This document shows positions 52,090 through 63,110 of a stretch of 64,000 bases of DNA, one piece after another; position 1 is the stretch's first letter; each line of letters starts with the position of its first letter. The stretch is from Epiperipatus broadwayi. Its lineage: Eukaryota > Onychophora > Udeonychophora > Euonychophora > Peripatidae. A program made the position numbers and the translations under genes. The stretch spans positions 372,001 through 436,000 of the forward strand of contig JAQFVV010006636.1 of NCBI GenBank assembly GCA_028023455.1, read 5' to 3'. The notes below the pieces were generated by a model, which saw nothing but the letters and a program-made list of their open reading frames with translations, had not been told where the DNA came from and made no database searches.

Positions 52090-53007
52090 GAGAAAAAAGC
52101 GGTATTGCTGTGTCTACCCCGGAAGGCAATTTCTGCCGGTTCAAATAAAACAAACCTTCTCTTGTTACCAGATTGGAATTTTGCTTTTTCTTTTCTCCCC
52201 CCCCCCCATTTTCAACTTTTTGGGTGTGTGTTTTTGTTTTTCGTGGAAGAGGGTTGTTTTGATGGATGACAACCGAATGCATATGTACTCCATTGTTGAG
52301 ATTGTTGTTGTTTTTGTTCGCCGTCTGTCCTTCTTGAATAATGTGTGTTTTTTGTGGTATTGTGGTGTTTTGTGTGTTTTTTTTTTGTTTTTTTTTTTTT
52401 TTTTTTGGGTGTTTTTTTGATCCTTTTTCTTTTTTTTCTTTTTATACTACCAAAGTTAGAGACCTTTTCGTATTAGTCCCCCTGTGGTATTTGCGGTGGA
52501 AATAATAAGACTCCTCAATTTCAACGACTAATGGCTCCCCAGTGTCATCAAATCCATCGAGAACTGTCGGATTTGTGTCAAAATATCTAGCACATTCCTC
52601 CCGGCAAAAATTAGCCCATTCACTTACTATTTTCTTGATGACGCTGGTCTCAAGCACAATGTATCCTTGGGGCAAATTATGTGCCCAAAAATACACTAAG
52701 TTTTATAATTGTTCCCAGAGGCAGATGACTTTTTGGGAAAAGAAAAATCCCTTTCTGATTGAGCTGCAATGGTGATATATTATGCATTGCCATTTACACC
52801 CATCTAAGCCTGTAGAATACATCACCAGTGAACACTGCACTGTTGGCATAAGGCGTAGTTCTTCTTCAGGAGTCTTCACGCAAGCCATTTGATGGCCAAT
52901 TCTGGAGTTTGGATGGCATTCCATAACTGATGCATATTCCAATCTTCTGCCAGAATAGCAGCAACATTCAAAATTTCATCATCTGGAACTAAACACGTAG
53001 CAGCCAT
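52090..53007 (-). pseudogene. Merlin transposase pseudogene (ISXO2-like domain)
   Basis: Minus strand from ATG at 53007: MAATCLVPDDEILNVAAILA, then QTPELAIKWLA and a stop. In shifted frames come a zinc-ribbon remnant (CQQC), then GLDGCKWQCIIYHHC and SIRKGFFFSQKVICLW. The next open piece, 84 codons (52696-52442), has YFWAHNLPQGYIVLE, EWANFCREECARYF, then VVEIEESYYFHRKYHRG. The family form there is EIDES, with the first catalytic Asp; here it is Glu. Beyond a T-rich expansion (about 52380-52440) the C-terminus reappears as HSVVIHQNN and THTQKVEN (52290-52220), the region before the last catalytic residue, followed by a degraded tail to about 52090. Homopolymer growth (10 C at about 52198-52208) has added shifts. 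Clearly dead, domain order complete. Confidence 0.85.
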
Positions 53008-53184
53008 TTTTTCCAACTATAAAACTGTACACGTGTACATGTAATTCAAACTTTTGAACACAAAGGGTGACTTTTTTTGTAACATGTGCTATAAATGTAG
53101 ATAGTTTAAATTCTTAAGTTTCAAATAAATTAAAACTAATTATTTTAATTAATGTTATGTAATTAATCCAACATTCAAATTCTT

Positions 53185-53324
53185 TAAAAAGGTAAATGTT
53201 TTTTTTTTTTATTATCTTTTGCAGTTGAATAAATTTTAATGTAATTGTAATATAGTAGCATATACGTAAAATTTTCAAAAAATTTAGTTATAATTTTAAA
53301 CAATAGAGAGCCAACATATTGGGG
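53185..53324. repeat. Right inverted repeat of the Merlin element
   Basis: Reverse complement of the left repeat: its outer end reads CCAACATATTGGGG and its inner end AAAAAGGTAAATGT. Identity with the left arm is high by eye, apart from the 51-bp duplication there and length changes in an A/T run. Confidence 0.9.
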
Positions 53325-55089
53325 CAGCTAAAGTAAATCTTTACCAAAAATTTATGAAGGTACAAATAAAAATATTAATAAAAAATTCACTTTTTTTCAG
53401 ATTTCAACATAATGTATGTCATTCAAAAGATAATTTAATAAGGAAGAATATGCTGAAATTTCTATTGACATCATGCTTGTAGTTTTTACGTTATTTTAAA
53501 AAGAACATAAAATTTCAATGATGCGCCACCCACAGCGCTGCGTTCCAGCTATAAACAGTCAACTGGTTTTAAAATAATATAAGATAAAAAAAATTTTCAG
53601 ACAGAAAATAAAGAATTATTTAAAAACCTTTTTAATGTATCTGTAAATGTTTAAGTTCTAGTGTTTGTACATACACAAATACACACATATATATGCACAT
53701 AAAACTTGCTTATTGAAAGTAATCTAAATGATTTGAAAAGCCAAGATTACTAACATTATTACTATTAACGTCATAGAATAAATTAGCAGTGAGAAGTACA
53801 TAAAATATATTATTAGAAAAGAACACAATTATAATTTATTAGATATCCAGTTAAATACAGAAAGTTATTAAGTAGACTTAGAAAAAATAATACTGTATGG
53901 AATTTATGTCTACAGATAATTATTTATATGTGCTTAAAACTTTTAATTTCTAAATATAACTATTAAACTATTCAAATATATATATATTGCCTCTTTCACT
54001 AATAAAATCAGTTGAATAATGAAAAAATATTTCTCCCACTTTTCTTCTGAGGTCTTTGGGATTTGTAATGTAGGGTTTGAACTTAATACCCTACAATATA
54101 TAATAATTCATCAATATTAAAATAAGTAATTGTTTCTACATACACTGAAGTCAAGCACATCATCAAATATACAATGTATATTTAATTCAATGTATATGTA
54201 ATTCAATGCTCAATTGAAAACATTTTAAAAGCATTCTATAAGTTATTAAACATGGCATTATTGCTGAAATTTATTTTGATATTTATTTCTAAGTCCTATA
54301 GTATGATTAATACTGGAATGGTTTATCTATAACCTAATTTTTTTAAATTATATTTGGGTAACATTAATAAGTTCCAATTATGAGTTAAATTGCTATAATA
54401 GATAAATGAGAAAGTAAAAGTAGATGAAGAGAAGTTATACAGAATGCATATAATTTGATAGTTTTTTATTAATGTTGAATCTTTTAAAATAATATAATTA
54501 TTAGAATATAAACAATAAGCAGAAATTTCAATTTCGTTGCAGTGAAGTTTTGCTGTAGTGACCAATCACCAGAACAAAGACATCTATTAATATTGGTTAG
54601 ACATTTTAGGTACAGAATAATGTAGCACACAATAGCATCCACCCATTAAGATTAGATATGTGGCGCACAAATTTTAATTATATATTAATTCTATGTATTA
54701 TAGATGTTTAGCTAAATAGATTTTATATATGCCATGAATAACAGAAATAGAAAAATCTGAGGTCCATTATGAATCCAGTAGCAAGTCAACCAACTTCATG
54801 CAAATCCATCTTCTTATTCATGTGTAGTATTTAAAGGCAGAATAAAGAACTGAGAAGGTACTTATAGATAAAGACTAGTAATAAATCAATCCTTAAAAAC
54901 TTTTATCAATCCTAATTATTTACCTTTAGCATATATATGCCTCATCCTATTAATCCATTCATTTCATAAATTGTGTATTGTTTTGAAGTGGTATAGCACA
55001 TAAACAATGAAAGTGATTTTTTTTCAAAGCCAAAAAGTCTATGATAAAAAAGTTTGCATAACATGTTTTATTTATATAAATAATTTTTC
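53325..55089. other. Intron sequence, no gene seen
   Basis: Nothing recognised; a less AT-rich spot at 53520-53560 (GCGCCACCCACAGCGCTGCG) is unexplained. Confidence 0.35.
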
Positions 55090-56217
55090 TATAAATAGTA
55101 TGTAATAAGATATTATTTTATATAGCGCTATGTTTTTTATGTAATAGTGATATTAGCGATTAAGCCAATGCACATGCGCTTTAAAGATAAATTACAAATG
55201 AATACTCTCAATTTTTCCAGACACAAGATATAGTATTTTAGAAAAAATGGAATGAATCTACCCATTCTTTCGACCCAAAGGTTTATGTACGGGCAAATCT
55301 TAAGCATGTGGAAATGAGAGCATGAAGGTGTTAAATGATCACTTTAAATTACATTTGTTATGTTTGAACGAATGACACTTGCGAATTCTTTACAATTTAC
55401 GACACATCATTCGTTAGTTGAAATTAAACATATATAATGAGATAGTATTTTATATAGCACTATATTTTTTATGTAATAGTGATATTAGCGATTAAGCCAA
55501 TGCACATGAGCTTTAAAGATAAATTATATATGAATACTCTCAATTTTTCCAGACACAAGATATAGTATTTTAGCGCTATATAAAATAATATCTCATTATA
55601 TATATTTAATTTCAACTAAAGAATGACATGTCGTAAATTGTAAAGATTTTGCAAGTGCCATTCGTTCAAACATAACAAATGTAATTTAAAGTGATCGTTT
55701 AACACCTTCACGCTGTCATTTCCACATGCTTAAGATTTGCCCATACATAAACGTTTGGGTCAAAAGAATGGGTGGATTCATTCCATTCTTTCTAAAATAC
55801 TATATCTTGTGTCTGGAAAAATTGAGAGTATTCATTTATAATTTATCTTTAAAGCGCATGTGCATTGGCTTAATCGCTAATATCACTAATACATAAAAAG
55901 CATAGCGCTATATAAAATAATATCACATTATATATGTTTAATTTCAACTAAAGAATGACGTGTCATAAATTGTAAAGATTTTGCAAGAGTCATTCGTTCA
56001 AACATAACAAATGTAATTTAAAGTGATCGTTTAACACCTTCACGCTCTCATTTCCACACTGATCATTTAACACCTTCACGCTCTCATTTCCACACGCTTA
56101 AGATTTGCCCATACATAAACGTTTGGGTCAAAAGAAAGGGTGGATTCATTCCATTCTTTCTAAAGTACTATACCTTGTGTCTGGAAAAATTGAGAGTATT
56201 CATTTATAAATAGTATG
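55090..56217. mobile_element. Nested palindrome built from a 330-bp repeat unit
   Basis: One unit (55109-55445; TAGCGATTAAGCCAATGCAC, CCAGACACAAGATATAGTAT, GACCCAAAGGTTTATGTACG, GTTATGTTTGAACGAATGAC) is followed by a direct partial copy (55446-55572). An inverted full copy comes next (about 55573-55922), then an inverted partial copy (about 55923-56204) that carries a 36-bp internal duplication. Layout: forward, forward-partial, reverse, reverse-partial. The complex is flanked by a perfect 13-base direct repeat TATAAATAGTATG (55090-55102, 56205-56217). No ORF. Transcribed as part of the FBPase intron it would fold into a hairpin with arms near 500 bp. Confidence 0.85.
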
Positions 56218-56569
56218 GTAATAGTTTCTCTTATTTATACGTATAATCTCTATTTATATTGTATCTAATCTAAAATATATATATACACTCTACACTAAAT
56301 GAAATTAATCTTTACCAGGAATTGGTCTAAAATGCATATTAGATCCTCATATTGACTTTGCTGAAGAAGATAAAAAAAATATTCTATATATTGCTTATAA
56401 TATTAAGGTCTACATATAGCTTATAATAAATGTTATTTTATATCTCACTATTAATGGCAACTTTCATTAAATAATTACTGAATTAATAAAAATAAAAATG
56501 CCAATACAGCCAACTATATAACTCATAATAATAGCAAACTCACCAAACAATAATGCCATCCAATGCAAA

Positions 56570-57095
56570 CTAGTAATCAATGGAGGCAGAAAGGTCTGTG
56601 CATAAAATTCCTATCTAATGCCTAGTCATCCGATATACACAGACTAGTTTCTAATTTGTGGCTTCCATCAGTGATTAGCCTTGGACCTGAGAGCACTGCA
56701 TCTAGATCTTAGGATATAATGCAATTCTCCAGCAGCCACCATTGATCTATTTAGTTAACTATAGAACTAGGAGCCCAAATACAAATATTAATTTCCAACC
56801 AAGCTCATTCACTTGTATAGTCAGATAGATCTGAACCCAGTTCAGCATCTATACATTTTGGTGTCCTTGGTTTTTCCAAAACCATAGTAACCATTATCTC
56901 AAGGACAGGATTGATGTAAAACCACCAAAACATCACATGATCACCAATAAGACTGGGATATTGGATGAACAAGCACTAGATAGGGATTTTATGCACAAAC
57001 ATTGCATCCATTGAGTGCTAAGGGTTACATTGGGTCGCTCTACTATTTGGAGAATTTGCTACTGTTATTTACAGCTTATGTAAACATAGGAAATG
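56570..57095. mobile_element. MITE family A, second long copy
   Basis: It shares with the 9.9-kb copy, in the same order: GTAATCAATGG, CCTATCTA, GACTAGTTTCTAATTTGTGG, CTAGATCTTAGGATATAATG, AGATCTGAACCCAGTTCAG, CTAGATAGGGATTTTATGCA and CATCCATTGAGTGC. The first and last blocks are inverted relative to each other. No coding capacity. Confidence 0.65.
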
Positions 57096-58390
57096 GTAAT
57101 TAAATAAGTAATATAAAAAATCAAAAAACAAGTATTTGAAGATGTTTACAAAAAAAAAAAAAGTGATATCATAAAAAAACAGATTGAAACTAATGGCATA
57201 CAGTACTTGTCACTAAAAAAAATTTGAATGATTTATTGCTCAAAAATTTATAAAAAGGTCTAGCATTGGAATTGACAAAATTGGACCATGATCCATGAAC
57301 CTTGAGCTTCAGAATTTGCTATTCTATCACTTTACTAAACCAGGTGTTAAATGTAGTTGCTAAAAACCGAGTTATTTTGTTATGTTCAAAAAAATATTTA
57401 TATATAAAACTAAGACATAAATGTAATCCAATTTGTAAAGAAGAGTGAATCCATTCCAGTAATTAGTATTGTATATCAACATATATGAGTATTTTAACTT
57501 ATCTATATTGTAATCAGATAAATAATCGTACATAACCAACAATGTCAAAAATAAGATATAGCTGAATCAACTTAGAGAGGAAATGAAAAATCACTGAGAT
57601 GATGCAACTATGCTTTCCTAAAACAGAAAGCAATATTATGAAGCACAGAACTAATTAATACTTAAATTTAGCCAATATTCTGTCCATTATAACTTTTTCA
57701 GGTTATCTGAGAGTATTCTATTGTAATTTGTTGATATGTTCTCTTCTGAAAATTAAGTTGATTTGACAATAGAGTATTACAAACAAGAGTCATTATTTGA
57801 TCATCTATGTTTTGCTAGCACCTACAATGCCCTTAATATAGTTTATTGTCATTTCAAATTTAGAGTTATATCAGAAAATAATAAAGTTCTTACATAATTA
57901 AGTTGGCTGATAGATCATTATAATATTTATAATTTTGGTATAAGTATCTCACCTTAAATCTTTAATTTTGATAGTTATTCCCATAAATCAAATCTAGTAA
58001 CATCTGATATCATACTTTAAAAAGTAAATATCTATTCTAAAACAAAGCATATCTGAGATCTTAAAGTCTGAGACAATGTTATCAAATAATTAAGACTAAT
58101 ATTATAGAAATTAAAGCTTTAGTTATCACAAAATAACTTGAAATGGCTGAGGCTTATCCAATAAGAAGCTCTTGCAGATAGAAAATTTGTGAAAATATAA
58201 AATACTCTTTCCTATAATAACAACATATACAGAAATTATATGTACAATTGTGATCCAAAATAAAATACAAATTAAAAATAGAACAAATAATGGTAAGACC
58301 TTATTAAAAAATTTTATGAATATCAGTAGATGGCGCCAGTAACATGACATGTCACCAATGTTAATTTGGTTAAAGAATATGAACTTTAGA
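57096..58390. other. Intron sequence, no gene seen
   Basis: No motif recognised. Confidence 0.35.
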
Positions 58391-58394
58391 TACC

Positions 58395-58620
58395 AGGTAG
58401 GAAAGGTGAAAATGAAATCAACGATGGAAGTAGTTTATGGAGATGATAGGGAGAGAATTGAATATTTACTTTTGGAGTGTGGATGCTAAAAGACGATCAA
58501 GATAAAATGTATGAGTATAAAAAATTTTAAAATAAAGGGAGAAAAGTATATTGTTTAAAATATTTAATAATAGTGTAGCAAGAAAAATTTAGGATGCCAT
58601 TGAAAATGGTTTCAACTGGA
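58395..58620 (+). pseudogene. Possible C-terminal remnant of a LINE ORF2
   Basis: The plus strand reads VYGDDRERIEYLLLECGC followed by a stop and basic residues. It resembles the cysteine-rich end of non-LTR reverse transcriptases (usual form E..EH.L..C). Too short for a firm call. Confidence 0.25.
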
Positions 58621-59644
58621 TAGAAATTACACGATTATATGCCTGTTTATGTGGTTTTTTTATATCATTACGAATTTACTATACTCCAACAAAATAATGA
58701 TTCTCTTAATAATTTTATGAAACTGCGAAGATGACAAAATAGTTTGTACCCAGCAATCAATTTCCAATAGAATGGTCTTGAAATAAATGAATAATAATGT
58801 TTTGACCAAAGAAATGTTAATGCTTCTTTCATCACTGAAAAAAAAAAAACTAAAATAATATCAAATATTCTATCCACTTCTAGCAATATTTTTAATATTA
58901 TGCAAATTTCCTTTAAGAGTATTTCAAGCTAATGCTAATCAATAACAAATGTTTTTTTAAATAAATATATAAATTATTATTAATAAATTTTAATAATAAT
59001 ACTCTAGGTGTGGATTTTAATTTTTTATTAATAATGAAATATATCTTTTACTATGTGTATACATATAATCATCTCCCACTTTTATTTAACAATTCAACTC
59101 TCTTCTTACATTTACAAGATTTTACATTTTTTAGACATCACAATTGTCACACATGCAATTAGATATATGATTGTAGACATTAAATATATATTTATTTAAA
59201 TAGCATTTAATAGGCATTGTCTAGTCAATCGTAAGTCTACAAAAAATGTTATTTTTGTTTATTTTAATGCATATTCTATAATTTCACTCTATACAAGTCA
59301 TATATCCAATAAGCACCACTGACAATAACTCCATTTCTAACCTAATGGAAAAATGATTAATAATTATTTATGTATTTATGGAAGAATTATTATTACCAAT
59401 GAGTAGTTAATTGAAATATGCTACTTGTAAAATGAATTTATATAATATATACTTATTTTATTATATGTAAGAATAACTAATTAACACTTGAAGACTTATA
59501 AAATAGTGTGATTTAATGGAAAAGCCCTGCTTAATTGAAATGCTTATCATGAGCTATATTTATTTTTCTTCAATATCTACAACTTTTCTTCGAAGTATCA
59601 ATACAATAATTAGGTTACAAAAAAATATAAATAATTGTAAAATA
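58621..59644. other. Intron sequence, no gene seen
   Basis: Nothing recognised. Confidence 0.35.
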
Positions 59645-60472
59645 CAAAGGTGATCCAAAAATAACCAGAATTGTTCTCTAGTAAGTGCGTCTATTGCTTC
59701 TGCTGTTACATATCTTTTGTGGGGACCCTTTTGCATCAATCTGCAAATGTTTTTATAATGGCTGAAATGATTGGAATAATGTGAAATTCTGTTTCTTTTA
59801 GGGAAAATAGCAAGAAAAACAGTTGTAATGACTGAAACAAATTATAAGAAAGCTGTTCTGGGGAAAGACAAATTTATGAATGATTTAATAAAATGGTCAT
59901 GTTTACCATGTTCTCAAAAAGCATGGTGAGTAAAGTCCAATGTCAAGCTAATGCTGATTTTTTTTTTATTTACACAAACAACATTTTCCTCTCAAAATTA
60001 AATCTTAGTTAATAGTCAGATGTTTTATCTATAAGTTCTGATATATTTGCATGATGTGGTAAAATGTAAATACCTGTTTGTGGCAAAACAAAGAGTGCAA
60101 TCTTCTCCATGATAATTGCTCTGCAAGCAGATTTGAGTGTCAAACAATTTTTAATTAAATTCAACAAGGTTCAGCTTATCTGTCAGTCATTTTCACTCAA
60201 TCTCTAATTGTGTGACTGCTTTTTATTCTTTCGAATAAAAAAATGACCCATTTTTTTTTTTTTGCTGACTTTAGAAATGGTGGGGGAAAAAACGCTGCAG
60301 GATTTAAAAAGCTTCATTTTGTGTTTCCAGACTAGTTTGAAAAGTGAAAAACATGTTTAGAATGGTGTATTGTATTAAATGGTCAGTACTTTGAAGATTA
60401 AATTTATAACACTTAAAGATAAATAAATAATTATTAATTATAAAATTCAAGTTATTTTTGGGTCTCTCCTTG
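59645..60472 (+). mobile_element. Mariner-family transposon remnant with both ends
   Basis: Left end CAAAGGTGATCCAAAAATAA and right end in reverse complement CAAGGAGAGACCCAAAAATA are matching inverted repeats of about 29 bp. Each is flanked by TA (59643-59644, 60473-60474). The plus-strand interior keeps mariner transposase traces: KSNVKLMLIFF (family: SK.K.ML..FFD), LHDNCSASRFECQTIF with the HDN box holding the second catalytic Asp, and near the end CLEWCIVLNGQYFED (60350-60395). At 828 bp it is about 450 bp short of a full mariner; the N-terminal DNA-binding part is gone and stops abound. Antisense to FBPase. Confidence 0.8.
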
Positions 60473-60474
60473 TA

Positions 60475-60890
60475 TTATCCCTTAAATTATTATAAAATAA
60501 AAATTCAATTATTGGATATATATGAATAAAAAATATATAATCAAAATGATAATTCTGCACAAATCTTAAAATCTTATAAAGCTAATCTTAAATAATAATA
60601 ACACTTTTAAACCACTTTAATATAATATTTTCATTAGAAAGTTTTATCTCTTTTTTTATTCCTATAAATATTATTATAAAGACACCTCTATCATTTCTGC
60701 ATGTGCCATTTTCCTATATCCTTTGTCTCTTTTCCTCAATCATGAAACTAATATCATAAAAATACATGATATTTTTTCTCAGTTCCAAATATAATTTTCT
60801 CATTATAGTCATCTAATTAAATTTGTATAAATTTTAAATATAAATATTAAATTAATATATACTGCATACAATCTATTTGTAGAACTACTA
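60475..60890. other. Intron sequence, no gene seen
   Basis: A/T-rich with no motif. Confidence 0.35.
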
Positions 60891-60893
60891 ATT

Positions 60894-61053
60894 CTATGAA
60901 TGTTATTATGCTAATTCAAAAACCAGATCCCGAAGAATTATTTAAATGAACTTGCAAATAAATTGGCATGGATATAAGAAAAGTGTTATTCACAAATTCA
61001 TTTAAATGATTCTTCAGAAATCTGGCTTCTGAATTATCATAGTAACATTTTCG
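60894..61053. mobile_element. Small palindromic MITE
   Basis: Arms at 60894-60962 and 60985-61053 are inverted copies at about 80% identity: GTTATTATGCTAATTCA, GAAGAATTATTTAAATGAAC versus TTCATTTAAATGATTCTTC, GAATTATCATAGTAAC. A half-copy occurs at 37091-37160. No ORF. Confidence 0.65.
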
Positions 61054-62161
61054 GACTTGATTGTTCTGTGGTCACATTTATATTATCAGCGTTACATATT
61101 TCACAAGCTGTAAAGTTATTTATGGGTAGAATATAGTATATTCTATATTTTAAAAAAAAAAAAGTAAAATTTTCCAAAAAATAATTTTACAGTATTTAAC
61201 TGAAATTTATTTATACTTTTAAAAATCAATCCAAAATTAGTCTCAGAATACAAACAAAAACCAATTCACCCTAATCTCTCATTTTTGTTTCTTACAAAAA
61301 TACTTTGTCTTAAATTAGCACGAGAGCTGCTTTCAAATTACAAAAACTATTTTTACAATCTAAATCAATAAAAGAAAGTAAATAATAACTATAGAAAAAA
61401 AATAGCATCATTACACCCAATCAAATTAAACTCTATTCTTTGAAATGAAAGCAAATGCCAAGAGATTTTAACTTTCATTTTTATTTATAAAATAACCCCC
61501 CCCCCCCTTTTTTTTTTTTTTCAATAGTGAAAAGATAATTGTTATAAAAAAATACTGTATTGCATCTAACCATATCAATATTAGCCCAAACCTTTAAGCA
61601 TAAGTAATTTTTTTTTTTTTTTATTTAAAAAAAACTATGTGACATTAATATTATATATATAAACACATATTTAGCAAATAATAAATATGGAATAATTTCA
61701 AATATAAAATCATAGTTGAATTTTCTATATATTTTAGTGAATAAGTGCTAAATTCTCTAATCTATAAATTGATGGTTTCCCAATCCTAACATTTTTTACC
61801 ATATCTATTCTTTATTTTCTCCAATTCTTTTTAAAAATATAATAGCCAAGACTTCAATGTACTTATTTACAGGAACCAATTACTATTTACTTTTAAAAAA
61901 TTTAACCAGAAATAATAATAATAACTTATAAATGGCAGGCTTATCAATTTTCTTGAAACAATTTTTTTTTCTTTTGTCTATGAACAAATAACATGCTTAC
62001 CGTTCCATTTTCTCCTCTTCTATTTCTTTATATAAATGAATTCATTTCTTCATTGCTTTAAATTATTCAACTATCATTTTTTGACTTCTGTTTTTCATGA
62101 ATATTAATAAATGAACTTAATACTATACTGTGAAAAAAAATAAAAAATACTTTATACTTAC
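61054..62161. other. Intron sequence, no gene seen
   Basis: Contains a 12-C run joined to a 14-T run at about 61496-61521. No gene. The part next to 62161 holds the FBPase GTAAG donor on the minus strand. Confidence 0.4.
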
Positions 62162-62299
62162 AGATGGAAATTTTTTCTGATGTATGTATTCCTTGATAGC
62201 TTCATCCCAATACTGTGAATAGCCTTCATTTATACTATAGATTTTGCCTCTAGGTTTCATTTTAATATTTGGTTCTGATAAAATGAATTCTCCAATAGC
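62162..62299 (-). CDS. fbp: Fructose-1,6-bisphosphatase, most upstream exon in the window
   Basis: A 138-nt exon (46 residues, phase 0) with an AG acceptor at 62300-62301 and a GTAAGT donor from 62161 on the minus strand. It begins [15 protein letters not shown], the strand that follows the metal-site loop in FBPases, and contains [15 protein letters not shown]. There Asn and Tyr match human Asn212 and Tyr215 of the fructose-6-phosphate site. It ends [10 protein letters not shown] and splices to NGKPYGARY 18.2 kb away. Exons encoding the first roughly 190 residues, including the AMP site and the main metal ligands, must lie beyond 64000, since I find no trace of them between 62300 and 64000. 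Confidence 0.97.
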
Positions 62300-62520
62300 C
62301 TAAAAATATAAAATGCTTCTTAATAATCAAAATATATATTTCACTATAAATAAAAGTAAATAAATAAGTTATAAATCAGAATTAAAAAAATACTCATTAC
62401 CATGCAACTTTCTTAATTTGAAACAACAACAAAAGAATGTTTGTAAACAAATAATTTTGAATACAAGTATTATTATTTATCAAATGTACATACAAAATTA
62501 TTTGGTTGTTTTCTCATCCT
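62300..62520 (-). other. Intron sequence upstream of the first visible exon
   Basis: No feature beyond the acceptor-side T-rich tract on the minus strand. Confidence 0.4.
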
Positions 62521-62539
62521 TGGTGTTCGCCTCAAGATG

Positions 62540-63000
62540 TTGCTATTTCTAAGTAAATTCCTAGAAATATACCATGTCACCGGCCTTCACCCAACAAAAG
62601 AGGAAATTTTCTACATTATAAACGCAGAAAAGAGACCTCACGTTATGATGGACGGAGGTGGCGACAGAAGCCAACATAAATGAGACTTCTTTCTATGATA
62701 AAACACAGAAAGAGTTCCCGACGGCTGCCGGTTATGGCTTTTTTTCTATGCTAAAAGCAAAGAGAAAGAAATGCCTCGATCGGCTGCCGTAGTGGTTCAT
62801 TTCGTTCATCATTTTCTCGTAATAGTAGAATATCTATTTTCTCTGTAGTTTCGTGTGAAAGTGTGTGTATTTTAAGCAGTCGTAGTTTTTTTAAATTTGA
62901 TTAGACGTCTATTTTTTTTAACGTGTTGTAACTTACTTTACTGTTGTAAGTTTAGTAAAAATGTCCTGAAGATTCCATTACGAATGAGCCCTCAAAAATT
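62540..63000. repeat. Less AT-rich patch with diverged internal repeats
   Basis: TTCTATGATAAAACACAGAAAG then GACGGCTGCCGG (about 62691-62733) recurs as TTCTATGCTAAAAGCAAAGAG then GATCGGCTGCCG (about 62745-62790). A more diverged first unit (AAACGCAGAAAAGAG) lies near 62622. Base composition differs sharply from the surroundings. I cannot name the element. Confidence 0.4.
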
Positions 63001-63110
63001 GCTTTTAAGGGTGGGAAAAGGAAAAAAATTAAAGGATCACGCGAAAAGTACCATTTTCACGAGAATTTGTCCGTGACCAGTTACTTTTGCTATACAGTAT
63101 ATATACGCAC

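Larger units (their letters stand above)
51870..53324 (-). mobile_element. Merlin (IS1595/ISXO2-like) DNA transposon, inactive
   Basis: About 1.45 kb between two long, well-matched inverted repeats, with a single minus-strand transposase pseudogene centred inside. This architecture and the ISXO2-like transposase define the Merlin superfamily. Flanks give only an imperfect direct repeat (AGCAAAG on the left, AGCTAAAG on the right), so the exact termini and target duplication remain uncertain. It lies in the sense orientation in the 18.2-kb FBPase intron and is one of the least AT-rich segments of the window. Confidence 0.85.

Noticed and set aside
52181-52420. Plus-strand ORF rich in Phe and Val over T-rich DNA.
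   Set aside because: Low-complexity translation antisense to the Merlin transposase C-terminus.
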